64,000 nt of DNA from Hypoxylon rubiginosum (taxonomy: Eukaryota > Ascomycota > Sordariomycetes > Xylariales > Hypoxylaceae), in contig CADCXA010000006.1 in NCBI GenBank assembly GCA_902806565.1, forward strand, positions 868,001 through 932,000, in the 5' to 3' direction. The notes under the pieces are model-generated. The model was not told the DNA's origin. It searched no databases and saw only the letters and a list, made by a program, of their open reading frames with translations. The translations under genes were made by a program, and so were the position numbers. This document shows positions 32,379 through 43,929 of the stretch, piece after piece (position 1 is the first letter of the stretch; each line of letters begins with the position of its first letter).

Positions 32379-34760
32379 CTACGGCAGCGCCAGCAGAGCG
32401 AAGTGACCACCGACGACGGGCCGTGCCGTGAACGAGAGGCCGTCGGGGTAGTTGCCGGAGACAGCGTCGTAGAGGTCGGTGAGGGCGAGGTTCGTAGGCG
32501 TGCTGTCGACCCAGCCAGCAATAAGCTGGAGGAACTTGTCGCGGGTCTCGACGGAGGCGATGGAGGCGCACCAGAGCATCCAGTCCGTCTTGGTGTACGT
32601 GTGGCGCGTGTCGAGCGGGACGCCGTAGTCGAGCGCCTGCGTCGGGTAGAAGTCGGACTGCATGTCGTACACGGACTGCGGCACGAAGTCGGCGCCGAAG
32701 CCGAGCAGCGAGTTGGCGTACAGGTTGTACAGCAGCCCGTGCGAGTCGGGCTCGTTGTAGCTCAGCGTCGCGTGCGGCGGGTCCGCCGCGCTGTTGACGC
32801 CGAACCCCTGCCACTGCTCGATGTACGAGTTGGCCGTGTCGAGGAACGAGGTCGCGTCGTCGGAGTTGCCCGTGCGGTCCGAGATCTCGGCCATGGCCCG
32901 CAGCCCGATGATGCCTTTCAGCGCCAGGTTCGTCTGGTTGGCCAGCGAGCCCGCGAAGTCGTCCGTCGAGATCTGGTCCGCCGGGATGAGCGCCTCGTCC
33001 ACCAGGTAGCCCGCCCACTGCTTGAGGATCGGGTAGTGCTGCGTCAGGTAGTCATCGTCGCCCGTCTTCTGCGCGTACGCGAGCACCATGATGATCATGT
33101 TGCCGCACTCCTCGAGCGGCTGCGGCTCGTCCGTGCCGTCCGGGTAGCCCTTGGCCAGCGGGAACGTACCGAGGTCGTGGATCGCGTTGGTGTTGGGGTA
33201 GTGGCCGTTCTCCTGGTTGAGGAACAGCGGCTTCAGCAGGTAGTTGAGGATGTCTGGGTTCGAGTACAAGATCAGCGGGATGGCGGGAAAGATGACGTCC
33301 ACGGTCTGGATGTCGCTGTTGGAGCTGATCTCCTTGAGGAATACAAGTGGGTCCGCCTCCGTCCCGGTGAACTGGAGAGCACCGAAAGTCTGTCTGACGC
33401 TAAGGCTGGTCAATGTCAGATAGTTCTGTCCCGCTGCGGCTAGCGAATCCGTGGCGACCTTGTTGTCTAGATCCGTAGCTAGACTGGTAGACTCGCTGTA
33501 GTCATTGTAGAAGAACGTCATCTATAGAGCATTAGCGATTTCTTCTTTGTATGGCAGCCTCGGGATATACTAACAGCATCGATGTCGTTATCGAAATAGT
33601 CATTCCAGAGGGCAGGGTAGGTAGTGAGGTCAGGACCTTCACCCAATAGACTGATTGCACCGCCTTGGGTCATACCAATCGAGTACAGTGTTGACACCGA
33701 CTCAGACCCAACGGATCCAAGATCATTGGCCAAGCCAAATACAGGCCTGTAGGTATATCAGTAAGCATGCCAAAATTGTCTAGGCAAGGGAGAGTTGGAG
33801 AGTGACGTACCAGTTGTCTTGTACGGCTCGGTAGTTGGTGTCGGCTGTATTTGGAAGAACGCCATCGTTTATGAAAGCGCCTCTCACCACAGAGTCCTGA
33901 CCACTTTGATACGAGAGCTATGAAGTGAAGTTAGTCTTACTAGAACGAAAAGCGTGTAAACCGACATATTCTCTCTACTCACATTGTCTACATCCTCGGT
34001 GGACCAGAACCAAGTACCCCAGTTCGCCTGCTGGTTAGACTCGGTAATATCCTCCTGGTCTTGACGCTGGAACTGATGGTACGCAACTCCGTCAGCGGTG
34101 TTGTATTCCCAGGTAATGACAGCACTCCGATCACCAGAGGCCCATTCTGTGAGATATGTGAGTACAATGTATCAGTCACACGTCAGAGCTTCGCGTAACC
34201 TACCAGCTGAGACGTCAGCGTACAACTGGACGTCGTGCTCTGAGCCGTCCAGCGAACTGACGGCAACTTCGAGGTAAGAGAAGACTAGAGACTGTCGCCG
34301 TAGGTCGGTTGGCGTCACGGGCGTTAAGAACGTGATGTTCATCTCAACCTTGTCGGCTACGTTCATGATGAATATGCTTCGCGTCGACGTGTAAGAGAAA
34401 GCAGTCTGGTCTACCGCGTCCGCACCGCCAGGCGCGCCCAGCCAGTTGTACGCTGTCCCATCCACACGGATGAAGCCCGCCCAACCCGTAACTTGCTGGC
34501 TGTATATTTCGGTCAGCTTTAACCAAGTGATGATAAACCCGACGGGCAGAAAAGACCAACCTCCAAAACTTGGGCCATTCGCCGGCAAGATAACCTCCAT
34601 TCCCGCCGTCTGAACCGACTTGTAACCACGAGTTCAGGTACGGGCCTTTGACGGCTAACGGGATTGCAGGTGGCCTTGCAGGACTGAAGCTTGAGGCCGC
34701 GTGAGCTACGCTCCCGAAGAGGGCCACCCCGGCCACCAGCACACTTCTGAGTCCCATCAT
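32379..34760 (-). CDS. gtaA: Secreted glutaminase, GtaA type
   Basis: Extracellular L-glutamine amidohydrolase of the fungal GtaA family (domains DUF4964, DUF5127, DUF4965, DUF1793), unrelated to bacterial serine-dependent glutaminases. Six exons: 34760-34561, 34499-34204, 34146-33983, 33917-33811, 33746-33575 and 33521-32379; introns of 61, 57, 65, 64 and 53 bases; 693 residues. A signal peptide ends near VAHA/ASS. Characteristic stretches are FSPARPPAIPLAVKGPYLN, WLQVGSDGGNGGYLAGEWP, the spliced WSQQVTGWAGFIRVDGTAYN, LKEISSNSDIQTVDVIFPA, NGHYPNTNAIHDLG, STDDFAGSLANQTNLALKG and DTRHTYTKTDWMLW. Two donors are GTTGGT and GTTAGT rather than GTA/GTG. The last exon is GC-rich and produces a 346-codon antisense shadow frame. 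Confidence 0.94.
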
Positions 34761-37700
34761 GTAGATGTTGAAGTATAAAGAAGTGAACTCTCAAGTTACG
34801 ACAACCAGAAAAAAAAAGGTTGTAGAAGAGGTTGGATGGTAAGGGAGGACGGGTAAGGTCCGGTGCTTCGGGAACCTAAAGGGAAGTTGTTCGACCCAGG
34901 GTTGAGCTGTGGAAAAAGAAACTCAGGGGGATACGAGACAACATGCCCGTGGTTGAGGTTGGAATGTAGAGGATATTTGAATAAGATTCAGGACCACTTA
35001 TATGTACGCGACCTATTGCATGCCAACCTAGGATCTGGAGGCGTCCCAGCTGGGGACGATCAGATGGATCGACAAATAAGGAAGGTTTCGCAAAACGTGT
35101 GGAAGTACAAATGCGGACAGGGAACTAGGGGGGAACCCTAGGGATAGAGAAAGAGAAGAGAGAGAAAAGAAAACAGTCATGAGACTGAGCATATGCTGCC
35201 ATGCATGATCAGGCCTGGGCGTAAGTCGAGCTCCTCTCCGCCTTGGCCTACCTCACGGTCAACAACTACGATGTGCCTCGAGACGACACCACTCGGGACC
35301 CTCAATAGCATGCTTGCGGAGCTTCATAGAAGCTATAGTGATTCGGGTAGTTGTGACGACATTTTAGTCAAAGGTATCTCCGAACGAAAAGGCTGCCCTG
35401 CTGGTCACACGCCAGCAAGTCCGAGGCCCAATACAAAGGATAGCTAGCACATGGCAACCAGGTAGTTGGAACAATAGACCGCGTGTGGTAAACATGGATA
35501 GCAGGTAGGTAGCACTACCGTAGGTATACTGTGTAAGTTGGCTACCTGGGTAGAAGGAAGGTATGTAGCTTAGGTAAGGGATTTGAAGTTAATATAACAC
35601 GAATGGGGAAATGAACCTACCGTGGAATGGGGTTCTCTATGGAGTGAGATTATATGTTTACCTTCGTCGTCGAATCAGACCGGAATGTGCCGGTAGGGCA
35701 GTATGCCTTACCCGTATGGGGAAGGAGATCTGCAAGTCATAAGAAACAACTCGAGAGTGACACTCTCAAGGTGATCCAATGACTCGCATTATTGTTGAAC
35801 CAGGGCCGTCGACCCGTCTGGAGCCGTCGAGGTGCCGATATTGACTCTGATGCTGTCTCTAGGAATGGTGAATCCGGCTGACGCGCATTGATCGTGGTGG
35901 CTTCGATGTTAGAGGATACCTATTCTGTGCTTACTGAATTAGGTACCGCGATAAGCCGCTGTGAACCCGTACTTGCTCGTGTTTGAAAATGAAGAACGAA
36001 AGCGCGGAGGATCATTAAGCATGTAAAGGCCCTCGGCATAGACCAGAGGACCAGAGGAAAATTTAAGCGGGTGTCACGCCGCCACGTCAAATCACTGCGC
36101 TGCCACAATGCAGGTCCGGAAACCTTAATAATGGTCGAAAGATAGCTGCCGACTTTCATCGAACCCTTGTAGGCTCTGGTGGCCGTCGATGCTGCCTGCT
36201 CTTTGCTTGGACCGTACAGCATAGCATAGCAAGCCTAAACGGCTAGCTAGGTATCCACCATGAGCCGAAATGATTTGGCGTGTTCCTTTCGACCCAGTGG
36301 TTGCATACCATGCCCGGTTTCCTTCAGCCCAGATTCGCCAAGAGGCCGAGTGCCCAGTATTCCCACGATGGTTAGGGGCCGTGGTCCTGAAGAAAATTTC
36401 TCACGGCATAATTCCGTCTCCCCGGTGCAGTAAGCTCACATGTGTAGGTAAAGAATCGCGGCCCGGTACTTGAGTGAAAAGCTTGGAGTCTCGGCAGCTT
36501 AGCTGTTATGTATGAGGTATGTAGGCTGAGGGCTAAGATCGGACAATTCAGAGTTTAGGTAGGGACGGGCAAAAGTAGCTTCCGCTATTCCCGCCTCTCA
36601 AGCTTCTCAGGCTTCTCCAAGGGGATCTCCAAAGGTCTGGGGAAGTTGGCTTGGCACGGGACCAGTGCCAGCCTAGACACCTACATACTGTGCTGTATCT
36701 TCTGCCTGATTGGTTGATGTAAGATCTCGTGTCTTGATTATGGGGTCTTGTTTACCGTAAGATCCTTATTGTCGCTGTCACTTGAGCTGCTAAGAGACTT
36801 GGTGGCCCCTTGTGCTGATCGTGGATCTTGGTTGGTTACTTGGTAATTTGGTGTTATTGAACCTCGCAAAAGGAAAAGGGTCAATAGTCGGTGTGGTTCT
36901 TCAGGTAACACTAGACTAAAAGCCAATAGGTTGGTAAGACTATTACCTTATTACCTGCAGTCTCCTCCCTTTCGGTTGTTTTCTCTCTTAACCCCGTATA
37001 AACCCCAACCCAGATGGTGTGGGGGGGATCGACGGCTGAGACAAAGAAGAGCAGCGCTCAAATATTTCGTAGTTGCATTTGTTATATGTAATAAACGTCC
37101 GCTCTCACGAAACTCGTATCTAGAATGGAGGTTTCGCTGTAATAACATGCCGTGCTATGCGCGATATCCAGATGCTAGGTTGTATTTGTTATGACGACCC
37201 GTAACACTGCATGTGTTTCGGGTCACACATCCTGCACCATGCTGATGGACTTCGCAGAACTCTGCCTTCGAGTTGGTTACATCTGCGCATCCGGCGGTGA
37301 CGCGGTATAGATGATCAGAGCGCGGGGAGGGCATCTGTGACCACTTACCCCAAATGACCTCACGTGTTAACGATCCAGCAATATTATTTTTACCTCTCCA
37401 TGCTACCGCGGGCCTTTCCCACTAGCGTAGGAACATGCCCGGCCCACGATAATCCGGGGTTCAGCGTCGATGCCTTCCGGAATAGGGGCGCTATGGATCG
37501 CACACGAGGTGAAAACGCCCTTCTGAGAGGCAGATCATGGGGCCCGAGGGTTGCATCGGCGGCCGCGCGTCCAAGCCGCTTTCTTGATCCCGCTGACTAT
37601 TACCTATAGCTCGTACCGTCCTAGTAGTTCGCGTGCGAGTTGCGCCGATTAGATGCCGCCGTGATGGGTTGTACGTTCCACACGAGGCCTGGCCGTCGTA

Positions 37701-40149
37701 GAAGAGCCATCGGGATGACGGAATGGTCCTAACTGTCGGTACAAACCTTGGAAGTCTAGGCAAACCGTTCCCCCTACGTATGGGACCTATGAGAAGCTGT
37801 GAGGAGCCACTTCGAATGCCGTGCTACCCCGCAATCTAATCACACCTAGGAGCCAGGTCCGAAATGTAATGTAAGGTTGCCTACAGCTTTGCCTGCATAT
37901 TGTAGCCGGCCTCGTGGTTCGTCCAACAAGCCTGAGCTGTCAGCAAGGCGTGGCTGCTCGTCTATGGTCCAAAACCCGCACCTGAGGATATGAGGTCATC
38001 GCCACATGCTTCGTCAATACCGACCTGAGTACCAACCTGAGTTTGCGGAGTGATCCTACATATTTATTAGATGAACCGCCCCGGGTCATCGACAACGGGC
38101 ACTAATACCTCAGAGAAGCCCAATCTCGTGTGCACCTGCTAAGTTAAGACACCCTCTCATCTCTTTTAGGGAGGGGCCCAAACCGGTTGCAGCCAAGATA
38201 TGTCAACCATCGGCGCCGGGCTACGACCTAGCGGCGCTGTTCAAGTTCTAGGGACCTGCCAAATTGGGTCATTTGACGTCCGGGGTAGTTGAAATGTAAA
38301 TATCTTGTTTTATAATGTAGAGTGTTGTCTCATTAAAACGTTGCTGCCGAAATTCACATGACTACTAGTAGGTAGGTAATTTAACACAGGACTGGTGTCT
38401 ATGCTTATAGCGCCGCTTTGAACTACCTCCGGGTCGCGGCAATGTGGCCCGTGGCTCACTACGGAGTCCACACACCATTGGGCGTGCTGTTGTAAAGATT
38501 ACTCTGGAGTGTTGAATTCGGGTTTCGGCCTCTTAAAGGGGGGTAGGCAATCGAAATGGAAACTAGTTTGTTTGATATTCCGCTCGTAGGGAAAGAATTG
38601 TAATATTCTGCATTTTTTAGTCAAGTGGAAACTACCAAGTAAAAGTTGGTGATAGCGCGCTGTACTTACATTGCATTTACATGGACATTGAACGTGCCGT
38701 GGGGGTTGATTCGTTAGATTTGTTAGACTATTTGCACCCTGCATTCAGGGGCCTTGATTTCGGCCTCGTTGCCGGCAAATACTCGCGATGATGACGAATT
38801 CTCGAATGTTTCCGTTAAATGAAGGGAGCTGAGGAAAGCCAACAGCATGCGTCCAAGCTGGCTATAAGAGACGGCATATTAAACCCCCCACGAGCTGTTG
38901 TTATTCTAAGCGCCCAGAGTGGGATGATGCTTGTTGTGAGATGTGATAACCGTACAAGTTATGCTTCCAATTGTCCGAGCTGGGTCGACAAGACTGGTCG
39001 ATACGTCTTTATTACCTGCATGCCTTCGTCCGGGTTTGGCTTCTGATTTATCGGTTACTATAATATCGACGCACGGAACAGCTTCTACCCCTTTTATTCC
39101 AAATGTCCTAGTCGATAAGTCAATTTGATGGCGACAGGCTCAATTGTGCGCTGAATATCAACGTACTTATCCATGGCGCTAATATTGTCCGAACAATCGT
39201 ATCATACCATGGCACAGACAAGTCAAAGAGGTTACGACGATATCTTCCGGTCTCATGTGCATATTCCATCTCGTCCAACTTTAGGCAGGGTCAAGCGTAG
39301 CAGCCGCCTTCCGAGTCAAGGCGATTTCGATGCCCAAAGCCCATGATATCGGTATGCAACGTGCCACCAAGTCGGCCATGTCTCATTTCCGAGCCTTCTT
39401 GCCGCGTTGCTAGATTTGCCGGATCCCTCAAAGCGAAGGGGTTCCAAGAAGCTCGCCTCAGCCTTGAAAATCCGCCCGTTGGATGATGAGCAATGGCAAT
39501 GGGTGGTGATGGTTCCTAGGCGAAAGCGCGGATGAGTTCCCGACAAGAAGGCTGCAGTAAACATTACAATGACGAACGTGGCTCGTCACACTACGTCGGC
39601 GATAATTGGGGGTTGCTTGTTCGGTCCCCGTCGCGATTTCAGACAAAACAATGCGGTATCTCGGCGTGTTCGCAGTGTGTACACCTCTCTCTACACTTAC
39701 CGACTGGACAATGAGCAGATGTGTAACTGAGCCAAGGCGGCCACAGTCGGCAATGAAGCGGCCCACTACCCACTATCGGGTAGGATGCTGCTGCTTCCAG
39801 TGTAGAACCTCAGAAGGACTGATAGGGGTTGCTGTAACGGTCAGGATCGCGGGATCGTGATATTCCAGAAAATTGATACCAGAAGAGGATACAAATTATC
39901 GGGATACAGCAGCCACTATTACGTCGGCCGGCAGTCTCGTATACCTCGTATACCGATACGGAGTGGCTTGGCTTGGCTTATGAATAGACTCGTCAACAAG
40001 GCAGATGGATTGATGCCATACCGTGCATCAATTTTCTCAGGAGAGGCGGCCTTAATAATCATTGCTAAGATTAACTTCGAGTGAAGTTCGCAAAAGATGT
40101 AGGTTACTTCGATTATGACAAATGATGTTGTCTTGGAGTTGGACCCCAG

Positions 40150-40370
40150 GTTAAGGTAAGACCTGGAAGTTTCGGGGGTCGAAGGGTCCATTAGTAGGGG
40201 ATCTTAGTGAACCTTAGATCTTTAAGGGGATCTCGGAAAAGACTCAGTAGAGCTTTCTATTGGTCTAAGGAACTTCCAACTTCCCCACTCATCCACGCAT
40301 AAGATAAGAGCCATCCATATCAGAATTCAATCAGCAGAGTTCAATTCAACATTAGTACTCGAGTTAGGTA
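40150..40370 (+). mobile_element. Possible solo-LTR-like fragment
   Basis: About 220 bases that pass from a GGGGATCT-rich part to a TATA-like ATAAGATAAGAG and then to repeated TTCAATTCAACA-like sequence, an order often seen in U3-R-U5 of fungal LTRs. No matching partner LTR, target-site duplication or internal domain is visible. Weak call. Confidence 0.2.
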
Positions 40371-40379
40371 AACATGTTT

Positions 40380-40407
40380 ATTTCACCTTTCATGTGAAAG
40401 GTGAAAT
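40380..40407. repeat. Perfect inverted repeat, 13-base arms
   Basis: ATTTCACCTTTCA, then TG, then TGAAAGGTGAAAT. The arms are exact reverse complements separated by two bases, able to form a hairpin or a palindromic protein site. It lies about 1 kb upstream of the Ser/Thr-rich gene. Confidence 0.8.
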
Positions 40408-41392
40408 ATCCTTAAGCTGACAATACTCATCATTGAGTTAGATCAAAGCTCCTATATTTATGGCATTTGCGCTACCATTACGGAGCTGATTAATACCGTT
40501 TTTTCAATGCATCCGTTCCAATGTCTCAGCTCCCAGCTGCCATATGACGACGCAGCAGGCGCAAAGAAACAAGTCGAATTCGGAATCTCAATCTCAAACG
40601 CGCGCCCTGACATTTAAGAAATAGCTTGCGGTGAAAAGGCTTAGGTTTCCTGGCACTTGAATCAGTTAAATGGTTTTTGGACTCTTCTAGATCCTGTCAC
40701 TTACCTTTGACACAAGTGGCGCATCATCGAACTGATCCTTCACCCCCTGTAATGGAACAGCTTTCTCTCAACACAGAATGAGTAGGGCAACTCTGCGCGA
40801 ACTGCTCTATTACAGGACCTGGCTAACAGCAGATAGTTCGCAAATAAAACGGCGAGGCATGCCTCACCTCACATGTTTTTCTTGGAGAAAGCCTCCGGAA
40901 TGTACTTAGGTAGGTAGGTATGTATGACGGGTTTACGCCCAAGTCATCCGTACAGCTGATTCTCAGCTCACATCGAGGCGCAGGTTTCGTCTAAATTGAT
41001 AAATGGCGAGACTTGCCTTTTTCACTTAGAGACCTCGCTCTCGGGAACACCAGAGCCGTACTATATTCTGATCATTCCTACGGGTCTTCATCGCCTTCCG
41101 TGAAATAAATTGGCAAGTTACCTACGTTGGGTAGGTATGTATTTTAGGAACAGGTAACGTACCTATCCATTGACTTCGCCGTATCAAGATTAGAAAAATG
41201 TAGTTATTAAAAAGCTAAGATACTACCTCCGTCTTCATCACGCATTTTCAACTGAGGATCAACGTCTTCCTCACTTTCACTCCTTTTTCTTCATCTAAGT
41301 CTTTCCTTTCTTCGGTGCTCGGCCGCCCACTCATTTATATATTCACTTCGTGACACTCATTTTGAGAATTTGTATATCCTTGTTCTTTCAGT

Positions 41393-42807
41393 ATGTTATT
41401 CACGAGAAGAGATGCTCTAGCTGCCCTCCTTTTGCTTGGAAAAGGGGCTGCGGCAACCCAACCCGGTGGCACCGGCCTGCCTACCTCTTTAAATGGTACG
41501 ATTTCTTTGGGAATACTCAACGAGTTTCAACTTTACTGACGAGAAACTAGCAACGGCTTCACTACCAGTGGCTGTCCTTAACGGCACTTCAACTCTAGGC
41601 ACCGCAGTAGTCCCGACTAGGACTGGCCTGCCCCCGTTCGCTAACGCGACCAGCAGCGGTCCTGTCCCTCCTTTTGCCAACACTACTTCGAATGCGGGAG
41701 TTGGCTTGACGACGCTGACTATCAGCGTCACCTCTGTCTCGACTATCATCTCATGTGCCGCGACGGTTACGAACTGCCCGGCAGCTACCGACACTTCCGC
41801 GCTCACCTCGCTGCCGGAAGGTGCCGTGTCGACGATACTTGTCACCAACGTGATTGATATTACCACCACTGTGTGCCCGGTGACTGAGGTGCCGGCAATC
41901 TCTTCGTCTGTCCTAGCTTCCTTCAGCGCAACAGCGTCGCTCCCTGCCGTTACTACCACCTCTACCTTGATAGTGGGTGACGCGAGCTCCACGGCCGACG
42001 TTGGGGCTACGGGAGGCGGCAACACGGGCGTCGATGTTCCTAGTGCTACTAGCTCGGCGGGTGCAGCTGGAACTACGGCAAGCCTCGAGACCAGCGCCAC
42101 CGTCCCCGGATCTGGACCATCCGAGTCTGTCGTAACTGTGACACTCTCAAATACCGTTCTCACGAGCACTGTAAGTAAAAATTTCTTTAGCCCCCCCCGG
42201 AAAACTGCTAACTTCCCCCTTTTTCAAGGTGACCAGCGATACCTCGGCCTCTTTTCCCGCAGTATCAGTTATTACCACGACTGTGGGCTCGGGCTCTGAG
42301 ACATCTGCCATCGTTAGCACGGTCACAATCTCTGAGTCTGCAGTAACAACCTTCGAGTCTGCAGTAACGACCCCCGAGTCTGCAGCAACAACCCCCACGG
42401 CGCCCGCGGAGGTCGTAACAGTGACTGTGGGCAACGGCAGCGGCAGCGGCAGCGGTAGTGGCAACGGTAGTGGCAACGGTAGTGGCGAAGCCGGCACTAC
42501 GACTCTGACCGTCGTGCCGCCTACCGTCACGGTCTCGGCCTCGGCGCCGTCGCAGACGATCGTGACCAAGACCCTGGCTCCGACTACCATCACTGTCTCA
42601 GCGCCACCGCAGTCGGTCGTCACCGAGACCGTCGGCGGCGGAGAAGGAGGCGCGGTTACGACGACCGTCTTCGCGAGCGTGGGAGGAGGCGCGGTCACCA
42701 CCGTATCCACCGTCACCAGCGTCATTACCTCGATCACGACCATGGTCTCCACCGTCCTGCCCGAGGGCCTGTGTACCTGCCCGACTAGCGCCGCTCTTCG
42801 CATCTAG
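41393..42807 (+). CDS. Secreted Ser/Thr-rich low-complexity protein
   Basis: Probable extracellular or cell-wall-associated protein. Exons: 41393-41495, 41551-42170 and 42229-42807, introns of 55 and 58 bases, 433 residues. The start MLFTRRDALAALLLLGKGAAA looks like a signal peptide. The rest is Ser/Thr/Val/Ala-rich with TVTV/TTTV strings and many potential O-glycosylation sites, typical of fungal surface proteins. It contains a 21-base coding repeat (ESAVTTF/ESAVTTP/ESAATTP) and a glycine-serine-asparagine tract (GSGSGSGSGNGSGNGSG). The end EGLCTCPTSAALRI has two cysteines but no hydrophobic tail, so a GPI anchor is not supported. No catalytic domain. High third-position bias creates long antisense frames. 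Confidence 0.82.
42334..42486 (+). repeat. Coding minisatellites in the Ser/Thr-rich gene
   Basis: Three 21-base units start at 42334, 42355 and 42376 (each begins GAGTCTGCAG and encodes ESA-(V/A)-TT-x). A second tract at 42430-42486 alternates GGC/GGT and AGC/AGT/AAC codons, encoding Gly-Ser/Asn dipeptides. Confidence 0.85.
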
Positions 42808-43929
42808 GAGCCCGGCCCTTTGCGTCGGGGGAGGAAACCCCTGGATGCGATATTGGGATCCGTGAATGGATGTCACATTTGTGCCGTACCTATACTGTAT
42901 ACCTACACTGACTGACTAGGATGACTGGTCTATTGTTGTATCTTACCTTCTATTGTAAATACCATTAGGGGCAGATGTGTCTCTTCCTTCTTTATCGGGC
43001 GGCTGGGGGCTGGTTCGTTTGCGCTCTGGAGCGGTTTGTTTTGATTGAAAAGGCTTGTGCATATAGATCTCTGTAGGACTTGGACACCTATGTAGCATTT
43101 CAAAATTTTACGAGTTACAGGATAGATGCCTAGCCAGCTATCACGAAGAAGTGCCCCCTTGAACAATCTCGTGTATGTTTCCTTTGGTCGTCTTCCCAGA
43201 AGCTACCCCCGTTTTTCCTTTCGCTTCTGCCTAGCTCGTGTAAGCAAGCACCTTGCGGCTCCTAACGTCGCAGCAGTGCGCCCGTCTGACGAACTGCGGC
43301 AGCGTCAATGCGCACACGCTCGTATTAGACCCTGCCCTCGCACCTGCATGATGTACCGTGTAGACACGAGCTCGCCCGAAAGCAAACATTTCGAGTCTGA
43401 CTAATTACGCGTCTTCTCCCGCACAATATCGTCGAGTTTATGCAATAGGGTTACATCGTCAACCACGATCGCTCTCGCTTTGGGACGACGAAATTGAGGA
43501 TGTGATATGGGAGAAAATAAAGATTGGGAAGCACCGACGACCGAGGGGCTGCTAGGTGAGCAGAGCAAATTCCGTCCAAAAGCCGCAAAACGTCGCAGCT
43601 AGAAATAGGGGAGGACGTCGAATGCGCGCAGGCCACCTGTGCGAGAACATGTGCGACGTTTAACCCAATATTCATCTAGGATGTAGGCAATTGACATAGT
43701 ACGGGACTTCGAGGTTGGATTCAAGTGCAGTTCGAGCAGCGCATCGGCTTAGCTGACATATTCGTGAATAGGAGAAGATGCTTTTGAGGATCGCGCATTC
43801 TTTCACAATAGACAGGCCATCTTAAACATCCCATATGAGAACTGGATTAGGAATATGTAATATCACCATCATGGCGAATTCCAGATGGATTGAAATGAAA
43901 TTGATCCCAGGCTGTGGTTGTTCACCAAC
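42808..43929. other. Convergent 3' region
   Basis: About 1.1 kb between the stops of the Ser/Thr-rich gene (+) and the beta-lactamase-family gene (-). Short frames at 42930-43675 are unsupported. Confidence 0.5.

Larger units (their letters stand above)
34761..41392. other. Gene-poor divergent region, 6.6 kb
   Basis: The longest ordinary-composition gap in the window. It lies between the divergent glutaminase (-) and Ser/Thr-rich (+) genes. Many short frames occur on both strands; none has a recognisable domain, consistent codon use or splice partners. Composition is near the window average and CpA/TpG are not obviously lost, so this is not a strongly RIP-mutated block. A sequence with the look of a retrotransposon LTR end (about 40150-40370) is followed directly by a perfect hairpin (40380-40407). 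Old degraded repeats are possible elsewhere but I cannot show them. Confidence 0.5.

Noticed and set aside
31882..33018. Long minus-strand frame overlapping the glutaminase end
   Set aside because: It is in a different phase from the glutaminase exon, is Arg/Ala-rich in its first part, and reads through 3' non-coding DNA.
32403..33443. Plus-strand open frame of 346 codons
   Set aside because: It is antisense to the last exon of the glutaminase gene. Its Val/Arg-rich content comes from the strong third-position GC bias of the sense exon.
35193..40191. Numerous 60-100 codon frames in the 6.6 kb gap
   Set aside because: They overlap on both strands, lack motifs, codon bias and splice continuity, and have the lengths expected by chance at this composition.
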